From Paraspadella gotoi (Eukaryota > Chaetognatha): DNA of 64,000 bases. The stretch lies in the NCBI GenBank assembly GCA_051294375.1, contig CM119271.1, positions 15,444,770 to 15,508,769 on the forward strand, read 5' to 3'. The stretch's first letter is position 1; every line of letters starts with the position of its first letter. This document shows positions 1 through 11,699 of this stretch, one piece after another. The position numbers and the translations under genes are program-made. A model generated the notes under the pieces. That model was not told the DNA's origin, did no database searches, and saw nothing but the letters and a program-made list of their open reading frames with translations.

Positions 1-50
1 AATTAAATTAAAATAGCTATATAAAATCAATAAGTAGAATAAAAAATTAA

Positions 51-2787
51 AATGGTTTAAATTTTTTTTAAAATGAAAGATATCATGCGCATCATCCATA
101 ATTTAATCTGAACAATTTCTCTTCTCGTTTGAGTCCATAACCAATTATTCTATCTTTAATACGTTTATTTGTATTAATTTTGCTTTAATTAAAATGATTA
201 TTCTCATTTTTTTTTTCAAAAGTAATTTAAAATAAAAAAATTATAACTTATGCCCAAAATGATTGAAGAAAAAATTTTAAACTATTAATAATGGACCTTA
301 CCTAGCTAAGTATAGGCCTTCAAATACATATATAGTAAGTTTTATTATGATGATGTTTTGACATAGAACATAAACTAATTTATAAAATTAAATATATGAA
401 AAAATTGAATAACTTTTGAATTCTTTTTTAGGCATAATAGAACATAATTATTAATTAAATTGTTCATCCGATGCTTTAAATAGCTACTGGTCAGATTGTA
501 TCATTCTCAATTATAATAATTTTATAACTTCTTTTTATTTTTAATAATCCACTGACCTGCTATATTTACTTCTTTTTGACAAAATACCAAAAATTACTGA
601 TATAAAATTATGGTATGAACAGACAAAAACTTTTTTTTAAAATCACATGCTATTTAAATTGTTTGAAACTGATATAATATTATCCTTGACAAAATTCAAG
701 AAAAGTTTTAAAAACAATCCCAACTAGACTAGACATTTTTAAGGTTGTCAATGTATATAATTGCATATTCGGACTGGCTTTGTAGGTTTTAACTTAATTC
801 AGTAGCCTCTTTAATTGACAGAAAAGCAGTATATTTAACAGTTTTTTTTTATTTGGAGTGGCAGCATCAAAGTTCTCAATACATCTTAACGGTCAGTATA
901 TTTGTTAAGTATAGTAGATTCCTCTATAGATTTTTTGATTTTTGAAAACATTTTAACTTTTTTTTTCTAATAATTTTTTTGAAGCACGTAGTTGTCGGCA
1001 AAACGTTTCATTTGATTACGCTAAAGAGAATGTAAAAATTAAAAATAAATAGTACCAATAGTTAGCAGTTAATGTCTAGAATAGAATGAAAAAAAAACCT
1101 TGTTTAAAATTTTGATTGGAAAGTGGCGGGGTAACTAAGGCTACCCACGGTATCCTCCATGCTGTTCGTTCTCCTCAATTAATTTTTTTAATTAATACAT
1201 TTGCAAGGGAAAAGAAAATTCAAGAATGCAGGTGCAGTATAAGGGTAGAGAAAATCTGTACATAGTGACATGAATAATAACTGACCTTTTATGTCTTGCG
1301 TATGGGCGGCAGTAAAGAAACCTTAAAAATGCAATCATTAAGTCAGTCAATGAACCTTGTTTTGCGAAACTTTTTATTTTCTTAATTAAAAAAAATGGAT
1401 GATAAATAATAGAATTAAATTCCCTTTATAAGGTTGTTATATTTAAAGAAGGAAAATTGCATACAATTCAACACAATGATGTCTTGCTTTAGTCAAATAT
1501 GTCAGCAGTTAAAGTAATTTTTTTTCTAATTTTATTACGATAAAACAATCAGTAAATATCAGCTTTTGCTTTTGCAAGTTGAAGATAATAAAAATGCATT
1601 TTTTTTTTCACAGACAAGAAGGTAGACGTCAGACTGTTTATATCAACTGAAAAAATTTTATTATTTATATTTTTCATTATTTAAAAAAACATTTTTTATC
1701 AAGCATCTAACAAAATTTTTTGCTTGTTTTTTATTTTTAACATAAAAAAACTACAAGCAAACTTCTATCAAAGTTGAGAAAATTTAATGATAATTAAAAT
1801 GTAATTCAGCACTTTCCTCTTTCAATGTACAACAAGAAAAACAAAAATTCTCATATGCCTTTTCATTGAAATTTGTAATGCAAAAAACTGTTAAAACTTT
1901 TAACTCGTATTAAAAATAAAAACTGTGTAAAGATTCTAATGGATAAAATTTAATAAAACGTTCCTAAGAAATGTGTCCATGATTGGGCTTAATTTGATAG
2001 CACACCCAGCTGCTCCCTCTTTTATTTCAAAGACTATTCAAGAACAATAACTTTTTTATTACTTTTTTGGCATCTTGCAGTTTTTTTTAAAAAAACAACC
2101 TAAACTTTTGGCCCTTAAAAATGTCCGCAGTTGAGATTGTTTAACTTTTCTAAATTTTGTCCAAGGATAATTAATACAACTGCCTAAAAAACCTTAAATA
2201 GGCATCTGATTAAAAAAAAGTTTTTCGAGTCTGTTCATAAACATAATTTTTAATATCAGTAATTTTTGGATTTTGTCAAAAAGTAAGTAAATATAGCAGT
2301 CAGTATTACTAAAAATAAAAGAAAGTTATCAAATTATTATACAATTGAAAAGGACTACAACTGACCAGTAGCTATCTAAAAGGCATCAATGAACAAATAA
2401 TTAAAAATTAATGTTTATTCATGCTAAAAAAAAATTCAAAGTTATCAATTTTTCATATATTTAATTTATTTAAATTATTCTATTTTCTATATCAAACATA
2501 ATCATAATAAACTCTACTATATTGTATTTGAAAGCCTATATTAGGTAGGTAAGTCCATTATAATATCAAAATTTTTCTTCCTACTCATTTGAGCATAGTT
2601 ATAAATTTTTTTTTAATTTAAATTACTGAAAAAAAATTAAAAATAATACGTTTTAATAAAGAAAAATTAATCTACACCGATAACTATTAAAGATAGAATA
2701 ATGGTTATACTAAACGAAGAAAATTGTTCATAGATTATGGATGATGCATAGAATATTTTCTATTTTTAAAAAATTTAAAAACCATCG
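51..2787. repeat. large fold-back (inverted) repeat, about 2.7 kb
   Basis: The left arm (about 51-790) and the reverse complement of the right arm (about 2050-2787) align over roughly 740 bp with many substitutions and small indels. Shared landmarks include GCATCATCCATAAT, ATTCTATCTTTAATA, GATAGCTACTGGTCAG-like and CTGCTATATTTACTT. The spacer of about 1.25 kb is AT-rich with no convincing coding frame. The arms are diverged, so this is not a read-through palindrome from library preparation. It could be a non-autonomous fold-back DNA transposon or an old inverted duplication. No clear terminal motif or target-site duplication was seen because the left end lies close to the window edge. Confidence 0.75.
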
Positions 2788-3310
2788 TTTTTAATTTTCG
2801 TCTCTTTATACGTTCTACACTATACTGAATTTCTTATATAGCGTAAATATTTAATATTAATTTATAAAAAAACTGTCATTAAGGAAAAAATTTGTTTACC
2901 CTTTTTTATTGTGTAGCCAAGGTCCCGAAGAGTATACCGAGGAATCACTCTACATCTCTAGGTGCAACTCTCCATGCCCCGTATATCGATGTAAAGTATA
3001 TTATTAATTAGGTTTAAAAAATGGAAATTTTTAAGCTTTTCTGAGCAGAAATGGAGCGTAGAGCACTCACGGCTTAGCAATTACAAATACAAATACACAA
3101 TACATAATATTAAAAAATATGGAATGATTATATTTTCTAGAATTATCATAAATATCCTCGGTTCCATTTTGTTCCATGTTTTTCCCATAGACCTCAAGAA
3201 CGTACATATATATCTCCAGGAAAGCCAAGTTATATTTAAATTAAAACTTGCAGACTGAAAATTAAAATTAAGTGAAATTGTTTGTTTTGCTGACAGACAA
3301 CGGATTTGAA

Positions 3311-3356
3311 GAGAGAGAGAGAGAGAAGAGAGAGAGACAGAGAGAGAGAGAGAAAA
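3311..3356. repeat. GA microsatellite
   Basis: Near-pure (GA)n with AAGAG interruptions. It is complementary in composition to the CT tract 215 bases downstream, so the two could pair as a hairpin. Confidence 0.85.
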
Positions 3357-3569
3357 GTTTTTCATTAAGAATTGAGTAAAGGATAGTGAAGGCAGGTAAG
3401 ATTGGGACAAGTTAGTCTGGCGAGAGAGAGAGTGTGAAAAAAAAATGAAACTACATGATAATAATTTACTAAAATAAAGAAAATTAAAAATAAAATGATT
3501 TGAGGTTTAATAAAGAAAAAAATGAAAGATAAGAAAAAGAAGTATTGTGGCAATCTCGACTCGCGACCT

Positions 3570-3607
3570 CTCTCTCTCTCTTCTCTCTCTTTCTCTTTCT
3601 CTCTCTT

Positions 3608-3665
<58 letters not shown>

Positions 3666-3676
3666 AACTCTCTCCC
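3570..3676. repeat. CT microsatellite
   Basis: About 100 bases of (CT)n with TTCT and CCTC interruptions. Confidence 0.9.
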
Positions 3677-4704
3677 CTCTCATGCATAATGTTTGGTAAA
3701 ATTTTATAAATTCACATTGCGCTGATTAAGACTCGAAAAAGAGTCGAAACATTCCGTAAAAAAAATGTAAACTCGTTGTTTGAAGCCTCCGGAATGAAAA
3801 CTAAATCGGGCGCGCTTAGTATTTTAAATACATTTCAAATACTTTAATTGCGAACCTTTACCATAAAAACAAAAACACATTTTTTATTATTTCAGAGCTT
3901 ATTCGAGATGCTCTCGTTAAGGTCCGATCAGTATTTTAACTTTTATTAGAAATGTTTCGAGGTGCTCTCGTTAAGTGTTCGATCGGTTTTTGCCTCTGTA
4001 GAATTTTGTATTTTTCACCTCTCTCTTCGCTTGCTGTTTTTTTGCTTTGACGCGAAATAAATTCTTAAAAGAATTCCTCTAATATGATGTTAGTATCACG
4101 CTCAGGAAGAGGAGAGCTCTTCATGTTGTATTAAAAAACAAATCGTGTCGACACCGCGGAAAAAATGATTAAAAATTAGTCCTGATGCTTTAAGATACGC
4201 AAAATGATGCGGTTTTTAAGATATTATCAAGAATAATACCTAGTCCAACTAATAATACTATAAAACAATTAATTTAAAAAATGTTCAGAGTTAGTTTAAA
4301 ATGATGAAATGAAAAAATACCATTTTTTGACTAACCATTTTAAAAAAATCATTGCAGACAAACGGTGAATCATTAACAAAAATGCTTTTACCCCAGTAGA
4401 AGAAACATGAAGGCGAACCCAAAAGCGAAGTAAAAAATTTTTCTTTTTTGATCTTCACCTTGAAAGTGAGTGCCAAAACTGAAAATGGACAAAAATGGAC
4501 AAGATTTTTGAAGATACAAAATTGCGCTTAAAACTATCTTTACTGTATTAAATTTATAGGCAATGGTTTTATTTACACCATTGTTCGGCCACTTTTGTGA
4601 TATGAGTTCAAAGTATAAAAAATTTACCATTCATATTTGAATTAATCAGGAGATTCGGTTCATTCTTTGACAATAAGGCTTTTCGTAGACACTGCATTTA
4701 AAAA

Positions 4705-4950
4705 ATCGGAATAAACCTAATTTTATAACCTTAAAATTAGGTTTTATTGCCAAACTGGTTTTCTACCTAATTCAGTTTTGACTAGAAAAGAATTAAAAAA
4801 AAGAGAGTAAGACAGGAAAGGGGGGCGTATTCGGTCGAGTGCGAATTTAAAAAGAAAAACAAGTTTGGACGGTCAAGTCTGTCGGTCGGTCCGCAGGAAG
4901 ATAGGTCGCGTACGTAGCCAACCCCTCGTTTGTGGAACAAGGAGGAAAGG
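4705..4950 (+). repeat. segment C, first copy (again at 8285-8530)
   Basis: From the word AACCTAATTTTATAACCTTA through GTAGCCAACC to GGAACAAGGAGGAA, this segment recurs in the same orientation at about 8285-8530 with scattered one- to three-base indels. The mismatch pattern (mostly gained or lost bases) resembles uncorrected long-read sequence rather than evolutionary divergence. A 120-codon open frame on the - strand here has no family features. Confidence 0.75.
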
Positions 4951-5229
4951 CGATGGCCAAGGGTCACTTTTCTTATTTGATGGAAGAGGAGGAGGAAGGA
5001 GACGGTAGATGAATGACTTCCAGTGTCCGTATTACGTCGCCCGAAATTGACAAACGACGCCAAACGCGTTGGACCAATCGGTCCCGCGGCTCCCAGCGGT
5101 TCGCGGTTTAAAGCGCCGAGGACTACTACTAGTGCCTGTAGCATAAAGAATTAACGGTATCAGAATAAGCTTATTATTTTAATTGACGAGCATCGCATGA
5201 ACTCTATAGTTTTTTCATAATCATTTTTT

Positions 5230-5254
5230 NNNNNNNNNNNNNNNNNNNNNNNNN
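5230..5254. other. assembly gap (25 N)
   Basis: Exactly 25 N. Gaps of the same length occur at 9614-9638 and 14123-14147, all adjacent to duplicated segments. Confidence 0.99.
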
Positions 5255-5780
5255 ATATAGTTTTTTATAATTTTAGTTTAATTCCTTCATATTGAAAAAT
5301 TTTATCCCTATTACGCAAAGGTATTAAAACAATTAACAAATAATAATCCAAATCATTGCAAAATTCGTCTTCGAAACGGTAAAAAATAAAACGTGACCTC
5401 TTCCCAAATTTTGCGACCGGATCTTCTTTCTTTACCCTGGTTCGTGCGAGTCAAACCCAAGGCTAAGGACGAATGTCTCGTGTCCAACCCGGAAAAACCA
5501 GAAAAGATTATTTTTATCATTATTATATTTATATAAAAATGAATTGTTAATTCTGGTAAGTATCTTTTAAAACAGTTTGTAAGTAAATTAAAGATAAATT
5601 TATATTTACTATTTTTCTTATCCTAATAATCTTTTAAAAATTGGTATATAACTAGTTAGTATAAGAATTATTTCATCAAAATATAAACTATCTTGCCCCT
5701 AAATTTTAACAAGCTATAATAAAAGAAATTTATTTAAATAATATAAAAATAAAATAGAAAACAGATCGACTGAGATTTGA
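5255..5780 (+). repeat. segment A (inverted copy at 8540-9060)
   Basis: The segment containing TTCTTTACCCTGGTTCGTGC, CTTGCCCCTAAATTTTAAC and ACAGATCGACTGAG is repeated as its reverse complement at about 8540-9060, with indel-type differences. Parts recur again at about 11710-11900. No gene is visible. Confidence 0.8.
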
Positions 5781-5864
5781 AAAAGTCACTTCTAGATTCT
5801 GTTCCGCGAGCAGTACTTGAAAATTCAGAAATCGATTTAAAAAAAAATACGGAAATAAATATGG

Positions 5865-6120
5865 AGGACGCTTTAGGTTCACGTGGTCATGTCTCTGGCC
5901 ACCGTGGTAACCGGTGGTTGTTTTTAGCCACTGACCTTGCGCTGAGACACTTGGGCCGACTTTTGGCTTTAAAAGCGACAAGCTCACGATGGTAGACACA
6001 ACTCGAAACTACCTTTCTCGACTCAACCGTTATTACTGTTAATTTTTAACTCTTGTGACATTGTTATTAAATGTATCCTTTTACTTGTCTCCTTATTCTT
6101 AATTATTCACGTCGCCATAG
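5865..6120 (+). repeat. segment B, first copy (again at 8040-8290)
   Basis: Starts at GGAGGACGCTTTAGGT and runs through CCACTGACCTTGCGCTGA to TTAATTATTCACGTCGC. A same-orientation copy at about 8040-8290 differs mainly by small indels. In this copy B follows A; in the second copy B is followed directly by C. Confidence 0.75.
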
Positions 6121-6629
6121 ATGGTGATTGCCAGACGATACGAATTAATCACGCAACCTTCCCAAAATCAACCCTTTTTTAAAACTTCCAACCAATAAAC
6201 TCTCACCCGAAAACCAACTTTTCTCTCCTCACGATTTTCGTCCTCTGAACGTTTTGTCCTAAATGCTCCTAAATGTCCAAAATAAACTTTTTCTCCCGTT
6301 CACAGCCCCTTCAATTTGAAAACGTGAAATTGTTGAAACTACAAACCCAAACCTCCCGCTCCGATAAAAGAAATAAAAAAACAAATCTGTGGTCTATCGA
6401 ATCTGGTTTTTCCTTCTACCAAACTTTTCCCCTTATTTCTCCCAAAACTTATGTATTTCCAAATCTTAAAATAACTTTCTACACATCCCTTATTTTCCTT
6501 TAAACTTTCCCTTACCCCACTTGTTCTGGTTCTTTCTATTAAAAAAAAATGGCGAACAGTTAAACTTTACGCAAAACATTTTCAGAATCGATTCGAATCT
6601 TCAGTCCGCCGATCTTGTATCTCAACCGC

Positions 6630-8030
6630 CGCCCAAATGAGGTTCCCGCCTCCAACAACGACGAGTATGAATTCTTTGCAAGACCCGCCCGTCTTCGCTA
6701 CCCGACACCCTTCTAAAGAAGTTCTCCAACGAGGAATCTTTGAAGCTGTTCGTCAACAAATCAAGTGCAAAAAGGACGAATGGTTTTCCGATCTCCCCAT
6801 CCTCTCTTACGACTTTATCATTGCGCCCCTCCACTTTCGTCCTTTGCGCCAAACAAACTATAACAACTCCTCAGTCGATATGACCGCACTACAAAGAAAC
6901 TTACGTTTTTACTTACTTTGAGACAAAGACACATTACTGAACTTCTTTGACAACGAATCGAGCAACTCGTTGAAAATTTTAAATGAACAAAATCAACATG
7001 TGAAATACGTCGTTGTCTTCGGCGATCGAACCTCCGACAACCACATATATCTTCTGCAACAAAAACAACTAGCTATTCAGCACACGACAACATGGCAAAG
7101 AAAATAGATAAGAAGATAAGGAAATGACTGAGCATTAGCAAGGGCCCACCTACTCCGCCCTACGCCACACGCTATAAACAACTGGCGACAAACTTTCACG
7201 ACCTCATCCCTCCGACAAAGTCTACTACACATATATCAAATATTACAAACTAAAAATAAAAGATACTAAAAATAACTTCAGTGACGACGATGACGAAAGC
7301 GACGACAGCCTTCTTTCCGACGTTTACCTCTTACCAACAAATAAATCCTATAATCACAGAACACAAGAGCAAGAACTTTTTGCCTCCTATGGCAATGCGT
7401 ATTGCAGCCACCAAACTGGCTAATAAAGAAATGAAAACAAACAAGAGTTAAAAGTGTCTGAGGCATCTCGCTCCACGTGCCGTGTGCGACCATGCGACGC
7501 AGACGAGGAGTCCAACGGAGTCATCCTCCAGACTTTGGCCCCGCTGATTCAGGCTTGATCGGCGTTTGGACGCAATCAGCGCGATTTCCGGCGGCTCGTC
7601 AGCTCTCCATGCTACGCCATTAACTCTGCCATCCCCCGCGCCACTGAGGCATCTACTGTGCCACCTGTCGAGTCATTCAATAAGAGTGATCAACAAGTCG
7701 CCTCTCTCGGCGCCAAAATCGATTCTCTTTCTTGCAAAGGTGTCTTCCCTTCAACCGCCCCTCTATATTCCGCCTCATCGACGTCCCGCGACCCTATCTT
7801 TCCAGCGCCATTGCCTTGTGAGGCGAACACACTGCCCAAGCCGCGCTTCTAGCTTCAAACGCCACCATCCCACAGTTGATGAAATAAAGTTTGAGCCCAT
7901 ACGTTTTCATCAACCAAGAAGCTGGTGGCGATACTCGCGGCGCTAACTTCCGCCGCAACGCCATCCGACGACAACGAGGAAATATGGCCGTCCTCCACTC
8001 CTTTCTATCATCCACCGCCAACTGAACGTA
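6630..8030 (+). pseudogene. degenerate or indel-ridden coding-like segment, unidentified
   Basis: Base composition here is exon-like, unlike the flanks. Successive stretches in different + frames read as plausible protein: 6637-6918 (a 94-aa frame with HPSKEVLQRGIFEAVRQQIK), 6960-7060, 7280-7430 (acidic start, DDDDESDDSLLSDVYLLPT) and 7500-7852 (containing FNKSDQQVASLGAKIDSL), then a further piece to about 8020. No frame covers the whole stretch and no start or splice pattern is clear. I do not recognise a family. It could be a real gene in poor-quality assembly, a decayed gene or an old retroelement. It lies between the two copies of segment B. Confidence 0.35.
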
Positions 8031-8039
8031 GCGTGGCTT

Positions 8040-9060
8040 GGGGGGATGTAGGAGGACGCTTTAGGTCACTTGGGTCATGTCTCTGGCACCGTGTAACGTG
8101 GGTTTTGTTTAAGCCACTGACCTTGCGCTGACACTTGGGCCGACTTTTGGCTTTAAAAAGCGGACAAGCTCACATGTGTAGACACAACATCGAAATAATC
8201 TTTCTCGTTCACCGTTTAATTACTGTTAATTTTAACTCCTTGTACATTGTATTAAATGTATCCCTTATCTTAATTATTCACGTCGCATATAACCTAATTT
8301 TATAAACCTTAAAAATTAGGTTTTCTTGCCAAACTCGGTTTCTACCTATATTCAGTTTTGACTAGAAAAAGAATTATAGAAAAAGAGAAGTAAGACAGGA
8401 AAAGGGGGGCGTATTCGATCGAAGTGCGAATTTAAAGAAAAAAACAAGTTTGCACGGTCAATCTGTCTCGTCCGGTGTCCGCATGTAGATAGGTCGGTAC
8501 GTAGCCAACCGCTCGTTTGTGGAACAAGGAGGAACTTCTCAGTCGATCTGTTTCTATTTTATTTATATTTTAAATATAATTTCCTTTTATATAGCTTGTT
8601 AAAATTTAGGGGCAAGATAGTTTATATTTTGAATGAATAATTCTTATACTAACTAGTTATATACCAATTTTTAAAAAAGATTATTAGGAATAAAGAAAAT
8701 GTAAATATAAATTTATCTTTAATTTACTTACAAACTGTTTTAAAAGATACTTATCAGAATTAACAATTCATTTTATATAATATAATAAAATGATATAATA
8801 AAGATAATCTTTTCTGGTTTTTCCGGTTGGGACACGAGACATCGATCCTTAGCCTTGGGTTTGACTCGCACGAACCAGGGTAAAGAAGAAGATCCGGTCG
8901 CAAAATTTGGGAAGAGGTCACGTTTTATTTTTACCGTTTCGAAGACGAATTTTGCAATGATTTGGATTATTATTTGTTAATTGTTTTATAACCTTTGCGT
9001 AATAGGGATAAAATTAGTTTTCAATATGAACGAATTAAACTAAAATTATAGCAAAACTAA
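8040..9060 (+). repeat. second copies of B and C, then inverted A
   Basis: Order here is B (8040-8290), C (8285-8530), then A reversed (8540-9060). In the first set the order is C (4705-4950), gap, A, B. The same three blocks in different order and orientation, with indel noise and an N gap, point to a mis-joined assembly or a highly rearranged haplotype. Confidence 0.7.
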
Positions 9061-9263
9061 ATTAATCTAAAATAATAGTAAATTTTAAATAAAGTAAAGT
9101 TAAAAAAATTATTTTGTCGCTATAAATTAAATTGAACTTTTAAATCATTAATCACGTAATGGAATCTTCATAAGTTTTGCAACTAACAACTTGTCACATT
9201 TTTGCACATACATTAGTATAGATACTAGTTTGCCAATATAATTCCCTTCTTTCTTTAAACAGA

Positions 9264-9613
9264 ATGCCCTGCCGCGCCTATATCCTCTCGTTCGGTTTGC
9301 TCTTCAACGCCTTTTACATGCTCCTAACGAGCGTCTGCTCAACCATTTTCCGCGACTCGTCTCCTCTCTCCACAGCCGTCGCTTTCGTCTTCATCTTCCT
9401 CGGCGAGACACTCGGCGCTCTACCTCTCGTCCCTTTCGCTTTGAAGAATTGGTCCGTGCGAACCCGGACTCGATTGGCGACTTTCGTCGTCTTCGGCTTC
9501 ATCATCAATGCTCATTTCATCTCCTGGCGCGCTGCCACTTGTCTCATGCCACTCGCCAGTTACATCGCCATCAACAACGCCACCATCCTCTTCGTACCCG
9601 CGGTGCACGCCGC
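9264..9613 (+). CDS. drug/metabolite transporter superfamily protein, N-terminal half
   Basis: An open frame of about 117 codons is cut off by a 25-N gap. It shows at least three hydrophobic membrane segments, separated by short basic loops such as LKNWSVRTRTRL, and ends in a stretch that aligns with the nested transporter at 22473-23955. This predicts a ten-helix EamA/SLC35-type carrier in a membrane; the substrate cannot be told. The ATG at 9264 follows TTTCTTTAAACAG, which is also a good splice acceptor, so this may be an internal exon. The rest of the protein is on the opposite strand at 10547-11215, and a noisy full-order copy lies at 12160-13290. Confidence 0.6.
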
Positions 9614-9638
9614 NNNNNNNNNNNNNNNNNNNNNNNNN
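9614..9638. other. assembly gap (25 N)
   Basis: Splits the transporter gene. Sequence after the gap is inverted relative to the noisy copy downstream. Confidence 0.99.
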
Positions 9639-9841
9639 CTTCTTCCGCCTGTTTTTTTTTTCTAACCAACCGACGAAAGTTATGGATCTATATAAATATT
9701 ATAATAATATAAGTATTTGTTTTTTCTTCGTAAGGTATAAAAAGAGAAATAGTTTAAAACCAGTGAATGTAAAATTTATTTTGAAACTAATCTACTAACC
9801 AAACGATTGTAATGGATTTAAAAAGTCCACTAATTTCTATG

Positions 9842-10130
9842 TAGCCGGGCATTGCCTATGCTAAGGCTCACCCCGCCTATAAGCGGACACCTTCTGTTGT
9901 GACCCGATGGCTCATTGAGTAAAGCCATCAGCTCATGACTACTAGGGTACGCGATTCAATCCCAACCGGTATCTACCCTGCGGAAGCGTGAGAGGAGCTG
10001 TAAACCGCCATGGGGCCTTTAATCCTCAAGCCTGGTTCCAAGCCCAGGACCACGTTCCATGTGCTGCTGAAGCGGTCCATAGAAGTTTATGGGATAGCCA
10101 ACTTAGCGCCTTATCCCACAAATATATATT
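9842..10130 (+). mobile_element. tRNA-derived SINE, copy 1
   Basis: Contains an A-box-like word (TGGCTCATTGAG) and, about 45 bases on, a B-box-like word (GATTCAATCCC), the spacing of a pol III tRNA promoter. The body runs on to about 10130 (GATAGCCAACTTAGCGCC). The same element appears reversed at 13793-14052 and as a fragment at 11232-11430. It does not fold as a functional tRNA. Confidence 0.65.
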
Positions 10131-10546
10131 ATTACAACATTTAGAAATTTTTATTGATTTGTCAATAAAAATCAAGCAAAAACCATCACATTTATAAAAT
10201 GATGATGTTGATTAATTTTTTAAGGTTTTTTTTAAATTTTTAACCATATTTTTCATTAAAATATTTAAAATTTGTAATACTACCTTTATTTCTAACTATT
10301 TTCTAACTATTTTTGTATATTGTTGAAATTAAAATGCTTCCGACATTCCGTTCATGAGGAAAATGAACATCATGAATTAATTCAGTTGTTAAAGAATAAA
10401 ATCTTTTATTGCAGACAATGTTGAATTCTTGTCCCGTCTTAATATACAGTTTACTGTAATAACAAGATTAATAATAGCTTGTGACAAAAGCTAAAAATTT
10501 AAAAAAAAAAATTAATCATAACCAAATGAACAATCCGCAAATGATA
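10131..10546. other. AT-rich DNA, inverted copy at 13440-13790
   Basis: No gene. TATACAGTTTACTGTA and GCAGACAATGTTGAATTC match the reverse complement of 13440-13500, and this inverted correspondence continues into the transporter C-terminal half. Confidence 0.7.
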
Positions 10547-11215
10547 CTAACAATTTGGTCGAGCAGCGAGGACCTTAGTTCCACGAGACTTCATTCTCCA
10601 ACGCTTTTTTCCTTTCTTCCTCTTCCCCATCATAAACATCAATCTCTTCATCCTCTTTCTCCATCTTCGGCTTCCTTCCCCAGCATTTGAAATCGAAATG
10701 ATGAAAATGGAGAAGAAGACGACGCCGATGCACGCGGCTTCCGTCCCCGTCGGTCTCTCTCCGAAAAACCATTGCCAAGAGCGCCGTGGTTGGAATGACG
10801 CCGGCGTTGAAGACGTTGCCAACGACGCCGGCGAGTCCCGCCTCCAGGGCTTCCAATTCGGAGCACCCGATTTGTTGCGAGAGTCTGTAGACAGTGGACA
10901 TGATGCCGACCATGAAAACGTCGGCCAGTGGCAATGCAGGCGCCTCAAGAGAACGCCGGCTACGGCCGCCGGAAATAGCGACGCAGACGGCAGCGACGAC
11001 GGCCGCTGCAGCCGACGCGCAGGACGAGAAAATTCGACCAATGAGCGTCGGCTTGTTGCGCCGAAAAAGAAAGGGTAAGACATGGAATAAACGCCGCAGG
11101 AAAAGGCCAACGCGGTAAGCGTAAGCTGGGACGTCGTTATTCTCTTCAAAAATGAAAGGCGGCCCGCGTAACCAAGAACGCCGATGATGGCGCCAAAAAT
11201 CCCCACTATGTCGAC
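10547..11215 (-). CDS. drug/metabolite transporter, C-terminal half (inverted)
   Basis: Reading on - from about 11215, the frame starts with STVDIVGIFGAIIGVLGYAG, continues through several hydrophobic segments, and ends with helices around NVFNAGVIPTTALLAMVF and GVVFFSIFIISISNAG before a basic and acidic cytoplasmic tail. This is the second half of the EamA/SLC35-type protein begun at 9264. The frame changes at least twice (after LVEFSR, and between LLAMVF and GERPTGTE), each by small indels. In the noisy copy at 12160-13290 the same residues follow the N-terminal half on the same strand, so the inversion is probably an assembly error. A SINE fragment starts immediately upstream (11232). Confidence 0.55.
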   Translation of the reverse strand, partial: VDIVGIFGAIIGVLGYAGRLSFLKRITTSQLTLTALAFSCGVYSMSYPFFFGATSRRSLVEFSRPARRLQRPSSLPSASLFPAAVAGVLLRRLHCHWPTFSWSASCPLSTDSRNKSGAPNWKPWRRDSPASLATSSTPASFQPRRSWQWFFGERPTGTEAACIGVVFFSIFIISISNAGEGSRRWRKRMKRLMFMMGKRKKGKKRWRMKSRGTKVLAARPNC

Positions 11216-11231
11216 GGTGCTGACGTAGCGC

Positions 11232-11430
11232 CTGTAAGCAACTAACTTCTATGGCCCTTCAGCAGCAATGGAACGGGTCCTGTGCTTGGAACGAGGCTTG
11301 AGGATTTAACAGGACCATGGCGGTTTACAGCCGTCCTCACGCTTCCGCATGGTAGATACCGGGTTGGGATTGAACTCAGTACCTAATGGTCATGAGCTGA
11401 TGGCTTTACTCAATGAATTCTCATTATTAA
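11232..11430 (-). mobile_element. tRNA-derived SINE, fragment
   Basis: Matches the reverse complement of 9905-10100 and the same orientation as 13805-13985, with indel differences. Landmarks are TATGGCCCTTCAGCAGCA and GATGGCTTTACTCAATGA. Confidence 0.6.
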
Positions 11431-11699
11431 TACTTGACTCATATACAGGATTTTTCAAGGTTTCCCGGGTTTTAAAATAAAATGGTATACTTTTCCTATC
11501 GATCTAAAGTCAATTGTTATCTGTCATTTCATTTGTATATAATATAAGCAGAACACTCACCGAGCAGTTAATAAGATAAAATATCAAGGGTTTTAATAGA
11601 ATACTACTGGAGTTAGAATACTAAAACCTAGGGGGTTTTAGTCCAAATTTGACTATTTGACGCATCTATCTCTTTTCCAGTGATATTGAGACATCTCGA

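Larger units (their letters stand above)
2788..4704. other. AT-rich intergenic DNA with microsatellites
   Basis: No coding frame can be supported. The block holds GA-rich DNA near 3311-3356, a long CT tract near 3570-3676, and a short imperfect direct repeat (GAGGTGCTCTCGTTAAG-like, near 3904 and 3960). Open frames across the CT/GA tracts encode only dipeptide repeats and are not genes. Confidence 0.7.

Noticed and set aside
3365-3667. 100-codon RE/ER dipeptide frame on -
   Set aside because: Translation of a CT microsatellite.
4782-5144. 120-codon open frame on - in block C
   Set aside because: No family features; the second copy of the same DNA (8285-8530) breaks the frame.
9905-9980. tRNA gene
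   Set aside because: A- and B-box words are present, but acceptor and anticodon stems do not pair, and the sequence recurs with a common body, so it is a SINE.
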